The notes under the pieces: generated by a model
What the model saw: the letters and a program-made list of their open reading frames with translations, nothing else
The model's database searches: none
What the model was told of the DNA's origin: nothing
Assembly (NCBI RefSeq): GCF_036226405.1
Contig: NZ_CP108464.1
Span: 1,612,001 to 1,676,000 of the forward strand
DNA from: Streptomyces sp. NBC_01260
GTDB lineage: Bacteria; Actinomycetota; Actinomycetes; Streptomycetales; Streptomycetaceae
Length of the DNA: 64,000 nt
Reading direction: 5' to 3'
Part shown: piece by piece, positions 46,229-54,321 of the stretch
How positions within the stretch are numbered: position 1 is the first letter of the stretch
Layout: every line of letters begins with the position of its first letter
Program-made: the position numbers and the translations under genes

Positions 46229-47371
46229 CTACCAGTTGGTGAACGCCCCGTCCGCCGTGCGCAAGTGCGGGCGCTCGGCCGCCGCGGCCTGGTACCGGCG
46301 CGCCGCCTCCCGGTCGATGTCCACGCCGATGCCGGGCAGTTCGCTCGGCTCCACCCGCCCCGGCAGGATCGTCGGCCGCGCGGTGAAGAGGGCGGCGATG
46401 GCCGGATCGGGGTCGGTCTGGTGCTCCTGGACCGCGACATTCGGGCAGGCCAGGTTGAGCTGGAGCGAGGAGGCGGCGGTGACCGGGCCGAGCGGGTTGT
46501 GGGTGGCGAGCTTGATGTGGTGGGTCTCCGCCATCGCCGCGATCTTCTTCGCCTCGGTCAGGCCCGCGGCCACGCCGACATCCACGCGCGCGTAATCGAT
46601 GAAGTCGCCCTCGATGAGTGCCCTGAACTCCCATTTGGAGCCGTACTGCTCACCTGCGGCCAGTGGAACGCCGGTGCGGGCCCGCAGCATGCGGTAGCTG
46701 TCCGGGTTCTCGCAGCGCAGTGGGTCCTCGACGAAGTACGGGCGGGCCGCCTCGATCTCCCGGCACAGGGTCACCGCCTCCGGCGGATCCAGGCGCGTAT
46801 GGACGTCGAGGATCAGCTCCACCTCGTCGCCGACCGCGTCCCGCACCTGATGGAAGAGGTCGACCGAGTCGCGTAGGCAGCGGCGGGCGTCGAGCGTGCC
46901 ATCGGCGTCGTGCGGCGAGGCGAACCGCAGATGGCGCCAGCCCTCGGCGACCAGGTCGCGGCAGCGGTCCAGGAACCACGCGCGGTCGTGGTAGCCATCG
47001 CCGACATGCACATAGGCGGGTACGTGATCACGCACCCGGCCACCGAGGAGCTCATGCACCGGTACGCCGAGCGCCTTGCCTCGGATGTCCCAGAGGGCCA
47101 CGTCCACCGCTGCGATGGCGGCGCCGAGTATGCGGTCGGCGGGGAAGAACCCGCGCCGGAACATCACCTGCCAGAGGTGTTCGATCCGCCGCGGGTCCTC
47201 GCCGACGATCAGCTCCGCGAGGTGCTCCAGCCCGCCCGCTACCGCCCGTTGGCGCGACCTTATGCCGACCTCGCCCAGGCCGTGGATGCCCTCGTCGGTG
47301 TCGACCACGACCAGCATCATGCTGTCGCCGTGGTCGGGAAGAGTCAGCACTTCCAGGCCGGTGATCTTCAT
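46229..47371 (-). CDS. Enolase-superfamily sugar-acid dehydratase (galactonate/mannonate dehydratase-like)
   Basis: A 380-residue MR/MLE-type enzyme. Metal ligands Asp189 (ILDVHTRLD), Glu215 (FVEDPL) and Glu241 (AGEQYGS). His191 two residues after the first ligand and His291 (ATHNPLGPV) match the general acid/base arrangement of D-galactonate and mannonate dehydratases, which turn aldonates into 2-keto-3-deoxy acids. ATG 47371 with GAGGAGCGG upstream. A LacI-type operator lies just before it. The exact sugar acid is undetermined. Confidence 0.87.
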   Translation of the reverse strand: MKITGLEVLTLPDHGDSMMLVVVDTDEGIHGLGEVGIRSRQRAVAGGLEHLAELIVGEDPRRIEHLWQVMFRRGFFPADRILGAAIAAVDVALWDIRGKALGVPVHELLGGRVRDHVPAYVHVGDGYHDRAWFLDRCRDLVAEGWRHLRFASPHDADGTLDARRCLRDSVDLFHQVRDAVGDEVELILDVHTRLDPPEAVTLCREIEAARPYFVEDPLRCENPDSYRMLRARTGVPLAAGEQYGSKWEFRALIEGDFIDYARVDVGVAAGLTEAKKIAAMAETHHIKLATHNPLGPVTAASSLQLNLACPNVAVQEHQTDPDPAIAALFTARPTILPGRVEPSELPGIGVDIDREAARRYQAAAAERPHLRTADGAFTNW

Positions 47372-47384
47372 TCCGCTCCTCTAT

Positions 47385-47398
47385 GAAAACGTTCCCGC
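47385..47398. promoter_or_regulatory. LacI-family operator before the dehydratase
   Basis: TGAAAACGTTCCCG, centred on AACGTT, immediately upstream of the dehydratase ribosome site. It fits the LacI/GalR consensus of an inverted repeat around a central CG. Confidence 0.6.
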
Positions 47399-47516
47399 AA
47401 TTTCAGTACCGTTCTTGAGAGCACATCATCGGCAGCAGTCGAGGCGAAGCGCAAGACCCTTGCATCCAGAAGGTTTCCCTCGATGAAATACTCCTGACAC
47501 ATGTCTTGACACGCCA

Positions 47517-47530
47517 TGGGAACGTTCGCA
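47517..47530. promoter_or_regulatory. LacI-family operator before the lacI-like gene
   Basis: TGGGAACGTTCGCA, with palindromic core GAACGTTC, 132 bp from the first operator and about 80 bases before the regulator start. The pair could allow looping and joint control of both divergent transcripts. Confidence 0.6.
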
Positions 47531-47606
47531 AACATCAACAGCATTCGCAGGATCCAGATGCGAGACGACCGGGGTCCCCCGGCTCAAGACGACGAGGAGG
47601 CCGTTC

Positions 47607-48608
47607 GTGGCAGTCACGATCCGGGAGGTGGCGAGCGCCGCGGGGGTCTCGGTGTCGACGGTGTCCCGTGCGTTCACCGCACCCGACCAGGTGCAGCCGA
47701 CGACGCGGCAGCGCATCCTCGACGCCGCGACCAAGCTCGGCTACTCCCCCAACCCGGCGGCCCGTTCACTGCGCGGCGGGGGCACCGGAACGCTCGGCCT
47801 GATCGTCCCGGACATCGCCAACCCGTTTTTCCCGCCGATCATCAAGGCGATGCAGGCCCGCGCCCGGCAGCTGGGCTACACGGTCCTGGTCGCCGACAGC
47901 GACGAGCGCGAGGCGGACGAGCTGGCCGCCATCGCGGCCGTGTCGAAGCGGGTCGACGGCCTGATCCTGTGGGCCTCCACCCTCACCGAGGACCGGCTCC
48001 ATGAACTCGCGGGCCGGATGCCACTGGTGGTGGTGAACCGTCATGTGCCGGGCATTCCCGAGGTCCGGATCTCGCTGTCCGCCGGCATCGCGCAGGCCGC
48101 GGAGCAGTTGAAGGCGTACGGCCACCGGCGCTGCGTCTTCATCAACGCGTCCCGCGCCGAGCTGAGCCGCGGCAAGTCCATCCAGGAGTCCTTCGAGGCG
48201 CTCGACCTCTCCCTGTCCGAGCTCGGACCGTACGAGCCGCGGTTCGAGACGGGCGTGCACGCCGCCACCCTCGTCGCCGCCCACGATGCGACGGCCGTGA
48301 TCGCCCACAACGACCTGGTCGCCCTCGGCGTGCTGCACCAGATGGCCAACCTCGGTGTGAGCGTGCCGCGCGACGTCAGCGTCATCGGCATCGACGACAC
48401 GCTGCTCGCCTCCGTCTCCACCCCCAGCCTCACCACGATCAGGATCGACCCCGAAGAGATCGCCACGCGCGCGGGGGACCTCCTGATCGAGACGATCGCG
48501 GGAGCAACAGGCCGTACTGGAGCCGGGCTTGAGGTCACGTCCCCCTTCGTGGAGATCGGCTCCCGCCTGATCCCCCGCGCCTCGACGGGCCCCGCACCCG
48601 CCCACTGA
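47607..48608 (+). CDS. LacI-family transcriptional regulator
   Basis: A 333-residue repressor. HTH at 3-22 (TIREVASAAGVSVSTVSRAF) followed by the hinge NPAARSLRGGGTGTLGLIVP. A periplasmic-binding-protein-like ligand domain continues to RIDPEEIATRAGDLLIETI. GTG 47607 with GAGGAGG upstream. It lies between the dehydratase and the importer genes and probably controls both, with a sugar or sugar acid as inducer. Confidence 0.9.
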   Translation: MAVTIREVASAAGVSVSTVSRAFTAPDQVQPTTRQRILDAATKLGYSPNPAARSLRGGGTGTLGLIVPDIANPFFPPIIKAMQARARQLGYTVLVADSDEREADELAAIAAVSKRVDGLILWASTLTEDRLHELAGRMPLVVVNRHVPGIPEVRISLSAGIAQAAEQLKAYGHRRCVFINASRAELSRGKSIQESFEALDLSLSELGPYEPRFETGVHAATLVAAHDATAVIAHNDLVALGVLHQMANLGVSVPRDVSVIGIDDTLLASVSTPSLTTIRIDPEEIATRAGDLLIETIAGATGRTGAGLEVTSPFVEIGSRLIPRASTGPAPAH

Positions 48609-48691
48609 TCCACGGCGCAGCCCACCGCCACAACGAACAAAGCCCCGCACTGCACCGCACCGAGCCCACTCCTGCCCTTCTTGGAGCCGTT

Positions 48692-50071
48692 ATGCCCAGA
48701 AACTCCCGCTGTGCGGCCATACTTGGCTGCATGGCGCTGACCGCGACCCTCGCGGGCTGTTCCTCCCTCACCCCGAGCAGCGCCGGCGGGGACGGCGATC
48801 TCGTGCTGCGGGTGCAGGGCATGCCGCCGGCCACCGACAAGCCGGGGGTCGCCCTGTTCAAGAAGCAGGTGGCCGACTTCGAGAAGGCGCATCCGGGCAT
48901 CAAGGTCAAGGGTTCGACCACGGTCTTCGACCCGCTGACGTTCTCCGCGAAGCTGTCCGGCGGCAATGTCGAGGACGTCATCAAGGTGCCGCTGACCGAG
49001 CCGCAGCGGCTCATCCAGCAGAAGCAGGTGCAGCCGATCACCGCGCAGCTCAAGGAGTGGAAGCACTTCAAGGAGTTCAGCCCCCAGGTCCTCCAGCCGC
49101 TCACCGACAGCGCCGACGACGTGTACGGCGTACCGCAGAATCCTTACGCCCAGGGCCTGGTCTACAACCGCGAGCTCTTCGAGAAGGCGGGCCTCGACCC
49201 CGACAGACCGCCGACCACCTGGGCGGAGGTCCGCACCGCCGCCAAGAGGATCAGCGACAGCACCGGCAAGGCGGGCTTCGTCCACGAGTCCAAGGACAAC
49301 CAGGGCGGCTGGCAGCTGACGATGCTGTCGTACGCCTTCGGTGGCGAGCTGGAGAAGGAGCAGGGTGGCACGTACACCGCCACGCTCACCGGGGAGCCGA
49401 CGAAGAAGGGCTTGCGGCTGCTCAAGGACATGCGCTGGAAGGACGATTCGCTCGGCAAGACCCTCCTCAACAACCAGAACGACGTGATCAAGCAGTTCGC
49501 GGCCGGGCAGGTCGGCATGTTCATGGGCAGCCCGGGGACGTACCGACTGGCGAAGATGCAGTTCGGCATGGAGAACACCGACGCCTTCGGAGTGGCCCCG
49601 ATGCCGCAGTCCGGCGGCGACGCGACACTCACCGGCGGCGACATCTACATGGTCCCGAAGTCCGCCGACAAGAAGCACGCGGCAGCGGCCGTCGAGTGGC
49701 TCACCTTCGCCTACGCCAAGCCGCAGTACAGCACCGAAATCGCCGCCGAGCAGGCCAAGGCGCTCTCCGCCGACCCGAAGTCCGCGGTGGGCGTGCCGAC
49801 GCTGCCCGTATTCGACAAGAAGCGGCAGACCGAGATCGACGCCGCGATCAAGCCGTACATCAATGTGAAGCTGCGGAACTTCAAGCCGTACACCGACGGC
49901 CTCTCCACGCTGAAGCTGAAGCCGGAGCCGCCGTACCAGGCGCAGAAGCTGTACACCGCGCTCGACCCGGTGGTCCAGGCTGTGCTCACCAAGCGCGACG
50001 CCGACATCGACTCCCTGCTGGCCTCGGCCGAGAAGGACGTCAATGCCAAGCTCGCCGCGGACCAGAAGTAG
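48692..50071 (+). CDS. ABC sugar transporter substrate-binding lipoprotein
   Basis: A 459-residue family 1 binding protein. Lipobox LAGC puts the lipidated Cys at about 23. VADFEKAHPGIKVKG and NPYAQGLVYNRELFEKAGLD are typical of carbohydrate binders. TTGGAG lies upstream of ATG 48692. First gene of the importer run; no ATPase gene follows, so it must borrow a shared MsiK-type ATPase, as Streptomyces sugar importers do. Confidence 0.88.
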   Translation: MPRNSRCAAILGCMALTATLAGCSSLTPSSAGGDGDLVLRVQGMPPATDKPGVALFKKQVADFEKAHPGIKVKGSTTVFDPLTFSAKLSGGNVEDVIKVPLTEPQRLIQQKQVQPITAQLKEWKHFKEFSPQVLQPLTDSADDVYGVPQNPYAQGLVYNRELFEKAGLDPDRPPTTWAEVRTAAKRISDSTGKAGFVHESKDNQGGWQLTMLSYAFGGELEKEQGGTYTATLTGEPTKKGLRLLKDMRWKDDSLGKTLLNNQNDVIKQFAAGQVGMFMGSPGTYRLAKMQFGMENTDAFGVAPMPQSGGDATLTGGDIYMVPKSADKKHAAAAVEWLTFAYAKPQYSTEIAAEQAKALSADPKSAVGVPTLPVFDKKRQTEIDAAIKPYINVKLRNFKPYTDGLSTLKLKPEPPYQAQKLYTALDPVVQAVLTKRDADIDSLLASAEKDVNAKLAADQK

Positions 50072-50078
50072 CCGGCCC

Positions 50079-51029
50079 ATGGCCCTGCTCACTCCGTCCC
50101 GGCGCCCGGCCGCTGTGTCCAAGCAGCCCGTGCCGCGCCCCATGCCGCGGTTGCGGCGTGGCACCGGCGCCCGCAAACAGTTCACGGCCTGGCTGTTCCT
50201 CGTCCCCACGCTGCTGGTCTTCGGGCTCTTCGCCTGGTGGCCGATCGTGCGCAGCCTGCTGCTCAGCTTCCAGCAGACCAACCTCGTCGAGCCCGCGGTC
50301 TGGGTCGGCCTGGACAACTTCCGCACGCTCTTCGACGATCCACTGCTCGCCACCGCCGTCGGGAACACCGTGTTCTTCGTGGTCCTCGGCCTGCTGATCG
50401 GCTTCCCGGCGCCGCTGATCCTGGCCGCGATCATGTCGACGGTGCGGCGCGGCGCGGGCGTCTACCGCTTCCTGGTGTATCTGCCGGTGGTCATCCCGCC
50501 GGTCGTGGCGATCCTGCTCTGGAAGTGGTTCTACGATCCCGGGAGCGGGCTCTTCAACAACGTCCTCGGCAAGGTCGGGCTCGGCCCGTACGCGTGGCTG
50601 GAGTCGTCCGACAGCGCCATGCTCTCGCTGGTCCTGGAGGCCACCTGGGCGGGCATGGGCGGCGCCGTCCTGATCTACCTCGCGGCGATGGTCGGCATCC
50701 CCGGCGAACTCTACGAGGCCGCCGAGGTGGACGGCGCCGGCATCTGGCGGCGGATCTGGCATGTGATGCTGCCCCAGCTCCGGTCTGTCATCGGACTGCT
50801 GCTGCTCGTACAGCTGATCAACACGGTGCAGGTCTTCACCGAGCCGTACGTCTTCACCGGCGGCGGACCCGAGAACTCCACCCTCACGGTCCTGCTGTTG
50901 ATCTTCCGGTACGCCTTCCAGGACGGCGAGTACGGCCAGGCCGCCGCGCTCTCCTTCCTGATGGTCCTCGCCCTCGCCCTGCTCTCCGCGGTCTACCTGC
51001 GGGCCACGCGCAGCTGGAGCACGTCATGA
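50079..51029 (+). CDS. ABC sugar transporter permease (MalF/UgpA-like)
   Basis: A 316-residue inner-membrane protein with six helices (AWLFLVPTLLVFGLFAWWPI onward). EAA loop ELYEAAEVDGAGIWRRIWHVMLP contacts the ATPase. ATG 50079, 7 bases after the lipoprotein stop, has a weak ribosome site. The 3' end overlaps the next permease by ATGA. Confidence 0.88.
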   Translation: MALLTPSRRPAAVSKQPVPRPMPRLRRGTGARKQFTAWLFLVPTLLVFGLFAWWPIVRSLLLSFQQTNLVEPAVWVGLDNFRTLFDDPLLATAVGNTVFFVVLGLLIGFPAPLILAAIMSTVRRGAGVYRFLVYLPVVIPPVVAILLWKWFYDPGSGLFNNVLGKVGLGPYAWLESSDSAMLSLVLEATWAGMGGAVLIYLAAMVGIPGELYEAAEVDGAGIWRRIWHVMLPQLRSVIGLLLLVQLINTVQVFTEPYVFTGGGPENSTLTVLLLIFRYAFQDGEYGQAAALSFLMVLALALLSAVYLRATRSWSTS

Positions 51030-51904
51030 CCACGCTCACCACCTTCGTATCCACCAACGACCGCCAACGCCCCGGCGTACGCGCCGCGGTGCGCTCCATC
51101 CAGGCGTTCTCCCTGATCCTGCTGCTGCTCATCGGCATCGGACCGCTGTACTGGATGGTCAAGGGCGCGGTCTCACCGCCCACCGAGCTCACGACCGCTC
51201 CCCTGGCCCTCTGGCCGGACCGGCCGGCCCTGGGCAACTTCTCGACGGCGTACACCGATCTGAGTGTCGGCCGCTATCTGATGAACACCTTCCTGGTGGT
51301 CGGCGGATCGTGGTTCGTGCAGCTCTTCGTCTCGGCCACGGCGGGCTTCGCCCTCTCGGTACTCAAACCGAGGTTCGGCAAGGCCGTGTACGGGGCGATC
51401 CTCGCCACGATGTTCGTGCCGTACACGGTGAACATGGTCAGCCTCTTCATGACGGTGATCGATGTGCCGTTCCTCCACCTCAACCTGGGCGACACCTACT
51501 GGGCGATCTGGCTGCCGGCCGGCACGAACGCCTTCACGGTGCTGCTCGCCAAGCAGTTCTTCGACGCCCTGCCGAAGGAGCTGTTCGACGCGGCGCGGGT
51601 GGACGGGGCAAGTACCTGGCAGCTGCTCACCAAGATCGTGCTGCCCATGAGCAAGCCGGTGCTCGCCGTGATCAGTCTGCTCGCGGTGATGCACTCCTGG
51701 AAGGACTTCATCTGGCCGCTGGTGGCCATCACCGACCCCGAGAAGCAGCCGATCAGCGTCGCTCTCGCCCAGCTCGCCACGCAGGCTCCGCAGGACCAGC
51801 TGATCGCCGCGATGGTGCTCGCCGTCGCGCCGCCGGTGCTCGTCTTCGTCGTCTGCCAGAAGTACATCGTCGCCGGACTCGGCTTCACCGGAGTCAAGGG
51901 CTGA
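51026..51904 (+). CDS. ABC sugar transporter permease (MalG/UgpE-like)
   Basis: A 292-residue partner permease. EAA loop ELFDAARVDGASTWQLLTKI then VLP. Six helices beginning SLILLLLIGIGPLYWMVKGA. Translationally coupled to the first permease. Its last codons are repeated downstream as an imperfect tandem. Confidence 0.88.
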   Translation: MTTLTTFVSTNDRQRPGVRAAVRSIQAFSLILLLLIGIGPLYWMVKGAVSPPTELTTAPLALWPDRPALGNFSTAYTDLSVGRYLMNTFLVVGGSWFVQLFVSATAGFALSVLKPRFGKAVYGAILATMFVPYTVNMVSLFMTVIDVPFLHLNLGDTYWAIWLPAGTNAFTVLLAKQFFDALPKELFDAARVDGASTWQLLTKIVLPMSKPVLAVISLLAVMHSWKDFIWPLVAITDPEKQPISVALAQLATQAPQDQLIAAMVLAVAPPVLVFVVCQKYIVAGLGFTGVKG

Positions 51905-51952
51905 GCTCCACCGGCGTCAAGGGCCAGGTCCACCGGAGTCAACGGCCGAGCC
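51886..51952 (+). repeat. Three imperfect 22-23-bp tandem repeats at a gene end
   Basis: The unit starts CACCGG(A/C)GTCAA(G/C)GG and recurs at 51886, 51909 and 51931. The first copy encodes the end of the permease (FTGVKG, stop); the other two lie after the stop. Likely slippage duplication of the 3' end. Any role in mRNA stability is speculative. Confidence 0.6.
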
Positions 51953-52029
51953 ATCGACTTCCCCGCCGCACCTTCGGCTTCGGAACTTCGGAGCATCCGG
52001 AACACCCCGACCAAGAGAAGGGCACCTCC

Positions 52030-54321
52030 ATGCCAGTCGCCCGCCGCAGATTCATCCAGGGCACGGCCGTCGCCACCGGCGCCGCACTGCTGCCGACCGT
52101 TCCCGCGTACGCCGCGGATCCCGTCACCATCGAGGCCGACGGCATCACCCTGGTCGGCCGCAGCGACGGCAGCGTCCTCGTGCGGGACGGCGCGGGCGCC
52201 GACCGCATCCTGCTCAGCCACTTCATGATCAAGGACACCGCGCTGGGCCAGCAGCGCACCTTCGGCGGTACGCCCGCCCGGATCACGCTCCCCGACGGGC
52301 GGCCCGCGATTCAGGTCACGTACACGATGGCGAGCGGCGCGTCCGGAGTCACGGTGCGCGGCACCTTCGACGTCACTCCTCGCAAGGCACACCTGAAGTG
52401 GGAGGTCGGCGGCCCCGGCACGCTCACACCGGCCGGCTTCATGTTCTCCCGCACGGTGTACGGGGCGAGCGCGGCGGAGTCGTACGAAGCGCTGACCGTC
52501 TGGGAGCGGGACGCCCGAGGTGGCATTCCGTACGAGGTGAACGCGGGCGGCGCGTACGTGGAGACGTGGGCGGGCTCGAAGGGCTTCTTCTGCCTCTCGT
52601 CCACCAACCCCGCCAGCACGAACGCCACATGGGTCCATTCCCCCGGCACCTCGACCGGCGCGACCAGCGCGGTCACCGAGGCCGATCTGGTCCTCGGCGA
52701 TCTGCGGCCGCGCGGGGCGGGAGCACTCGCGGCCAAGAGGCCCCTCGGCGTGGAGGTGTGGACCGACCAGCCGTTCAACCTCTACAAGGCGGCCGGGCAG
52801 ACGATGACGCTCAAGTCGCAGGTCGTCAACGGCTCCGCCGCGGCCAGGACGGTGCGGCTCAACTGGTGGGCGCGGGACTTCGGCGGCAAGAAGATCGGCG
52901 GTGGAACACTCTGCAGGAGCCTCGCGGCGGGCGCCGTCTGGAACGCCTCCATTCCCCTGACCTCGCCCTCGCAGAACATCGTGTTCACCGAGGTGGAGGC
53001 GGTCAGCGGCAGTGACAGGGCACTGGCCCGCACGAATCTGAGCGTGCTCCCGGAGTTCACGTACAAGGCCGGCAAGGAGTCGATGTTCGGTCTCGCCAAC
53101 TACCCCTGGCTGCTCAAGCCCGGCAAGGACGCCGTACTCGGGCTGGTCAGGACGCTCGGCATCAAGTGGATCCGCATCGCCTACGCAGGCGCCCCGGGCA
53201 TCGACACCGCGACTCTGGACGCGAACGGCATCGGGCACAACGTGGAGCTGAGCGGCATCCCCGTGGGCGGCAGTCCGGAGCAGATCGCGGCCTGGGCCGA
53301 CACGAACGTCGCCAAGGCCCTGGACGCCGAGGCCGCGTACTTCGAGGTGAGCAACGAGGTCAACCAGCCCTGGATGTCGGGGCGCGGCGCCGACGCCTAC
53401 GTCCGGGACGGTCTGCGCCAGGTCACCACGCGCCTCGACGCGGCGGGCTCGCGGATGAAGGTCATGAACGCCGGCCTCGGCGGCATGGACTACGTATGGA
53501 CCGAGAACTTCCATGACGCGGGCGGCTGGGATCTCATCGACGCCTTCGCCTTCCACCCCGGTCGCGGCAACTTCACGCCCGACTTCGCGCCGCCGCCCGA
53601 GGAGTGGACGCAAGGGCCGTCCGGCTCGTACTGGAACTTCCTCGGCGCGCTGCGCAAGGCGAACCAGGTCCTGGAGGAGTACGGCGGCGACAAGGAGCTC
53701 TGGCTCACCGAGGCGTACGCACCGACCCGGCCCAACGCGTGGTGGAGCGACACCTACCGGCACGCCGCCGAGAACACGCTGCTCACGCTCGCTCTCGCCA
53801 AGGCCGAGAAGGTGCGCGCCGTCAACTGGTACCAGCTGCACGACTCGACGCTCTACCACCCTCAGGAAGCCGACCCGGCCAACCCCGAGTTCCACTACGG
53901 CCTGATGAACCGCGACACCAGCGCCAAGCCCTCGCTCCTCGCCTTCGCGACCGCCGCCCGGGTCCTGGACCAGGCCGAGTTCGTCCGGCATCTCGCCTTC
54001 ACGGACGAGGACATCAAGGGGCTCCTCTTCACCACCCCCGGCGGACCGGTGTCGATCATCTGGAGCCGCAAGGACGGCTACATCCTCAACTCCGACCACG
54101 GCGAAGACCCTTGGTACGCATCGCCGGAGCCCTGGGTCGACACCTGGACGACCAGGACCGCGGTCGTGGCCCACTCGGGGACGGTCGACGGCACGGTGCG
54201 GGAGCTGAACTGCATCGGCCAGGAACGCTCCCTCAAAGCCTCCGGCGGCAAGATCAGCCTCACCCTCGACGGCGCCCCGCGCGTCTACTACGGTCTGTCC
54301 GCCCATCCCGACTGGAAGTAA
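52030..54321 (+). CDS. Tat-exported clan-A glycosidase-like protein
   Basis: A 763-residue protein. Twin-Arg signal RRRFIQ (5-10) with a hydrophobic run to PAYAAD, cleavage about 28. An N-terminal beta-rich region (30-340) is followed by a TIM-barrel-like half from about 350. FEVSNEVNQPW (Asn-Glu, E443) and LWLTEAYAP (E561) look like the acid/base and nucleophile of GH clan A retaining enzymes (GH5/39/79-like). No carbohydrate-binding module recognised. GAAGGG lies 7 bases before ATG 52030. It would release the sugar taken up by the adjacent importer; family number not certain. Confidence 0.75.
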   Translation: MPVARRRFIQGTAVATGAALLPTVPAYAADPVTIEADGITLVGRSDGSVLVRDGAGADRILLSHFMIKDTALGQQRTFGGTPARITLPDGRPAIQVTYTMASGASGVTVRGTFDVTPRKAHLKWEVGGPGTLTPAGFMFSRTVYGASAAESYEALTVWERDARGGIPYEVNAGGAYVETWAGSKGFFCLSSTNPASTNATWVHSPGTSTGATSAVTEADLVLGDLRPRGAGALAAKRPLGVEVWTDQPFNLYKAAGQTMTLKSQVVNGSAAARTVRLNWWARDFGGKKIGGGTLCRSLAAGAVWNASIPLTSPSQNIVFTEVEAVSGSDRALARTNLSVLPEFTYKAGKESMFGLANYPWLLKPGKDAVLGLVRTLGIKWIRIAYAGAPGIDTATLDANGIGHNVELSGIPVGGSPEQIAAWADTNVAKALDAEAAYFEVSNEVNQPWMSGRGADAYVRDGLRQVTTRLDAAGSRMKVMNAGLGGMDYVWTENFHDAGGWDLIDAFAFHPGRGNFTPDFAPPPEEWTQGPSGSYWNFLGALRKANQVLEEYGGDKELWLTEAYAPTRPNAWWSDTYRHAAENTLLTLALAKAEKVRAVNWYQLHDSTLYHPQEADPANPEFHYGLMNRDTSAKPSLLAFATAARVLDQAEFVRHLAFTDEDIKGLLFTTPGGPVSIIWSRKDGYILNSDHGEDPWYASPEPWVDTWTTRTAVVAHSGTVDGTVRELNCIGQERSLKASGGKISLTLDGAPRVYYGLSAHPDWK

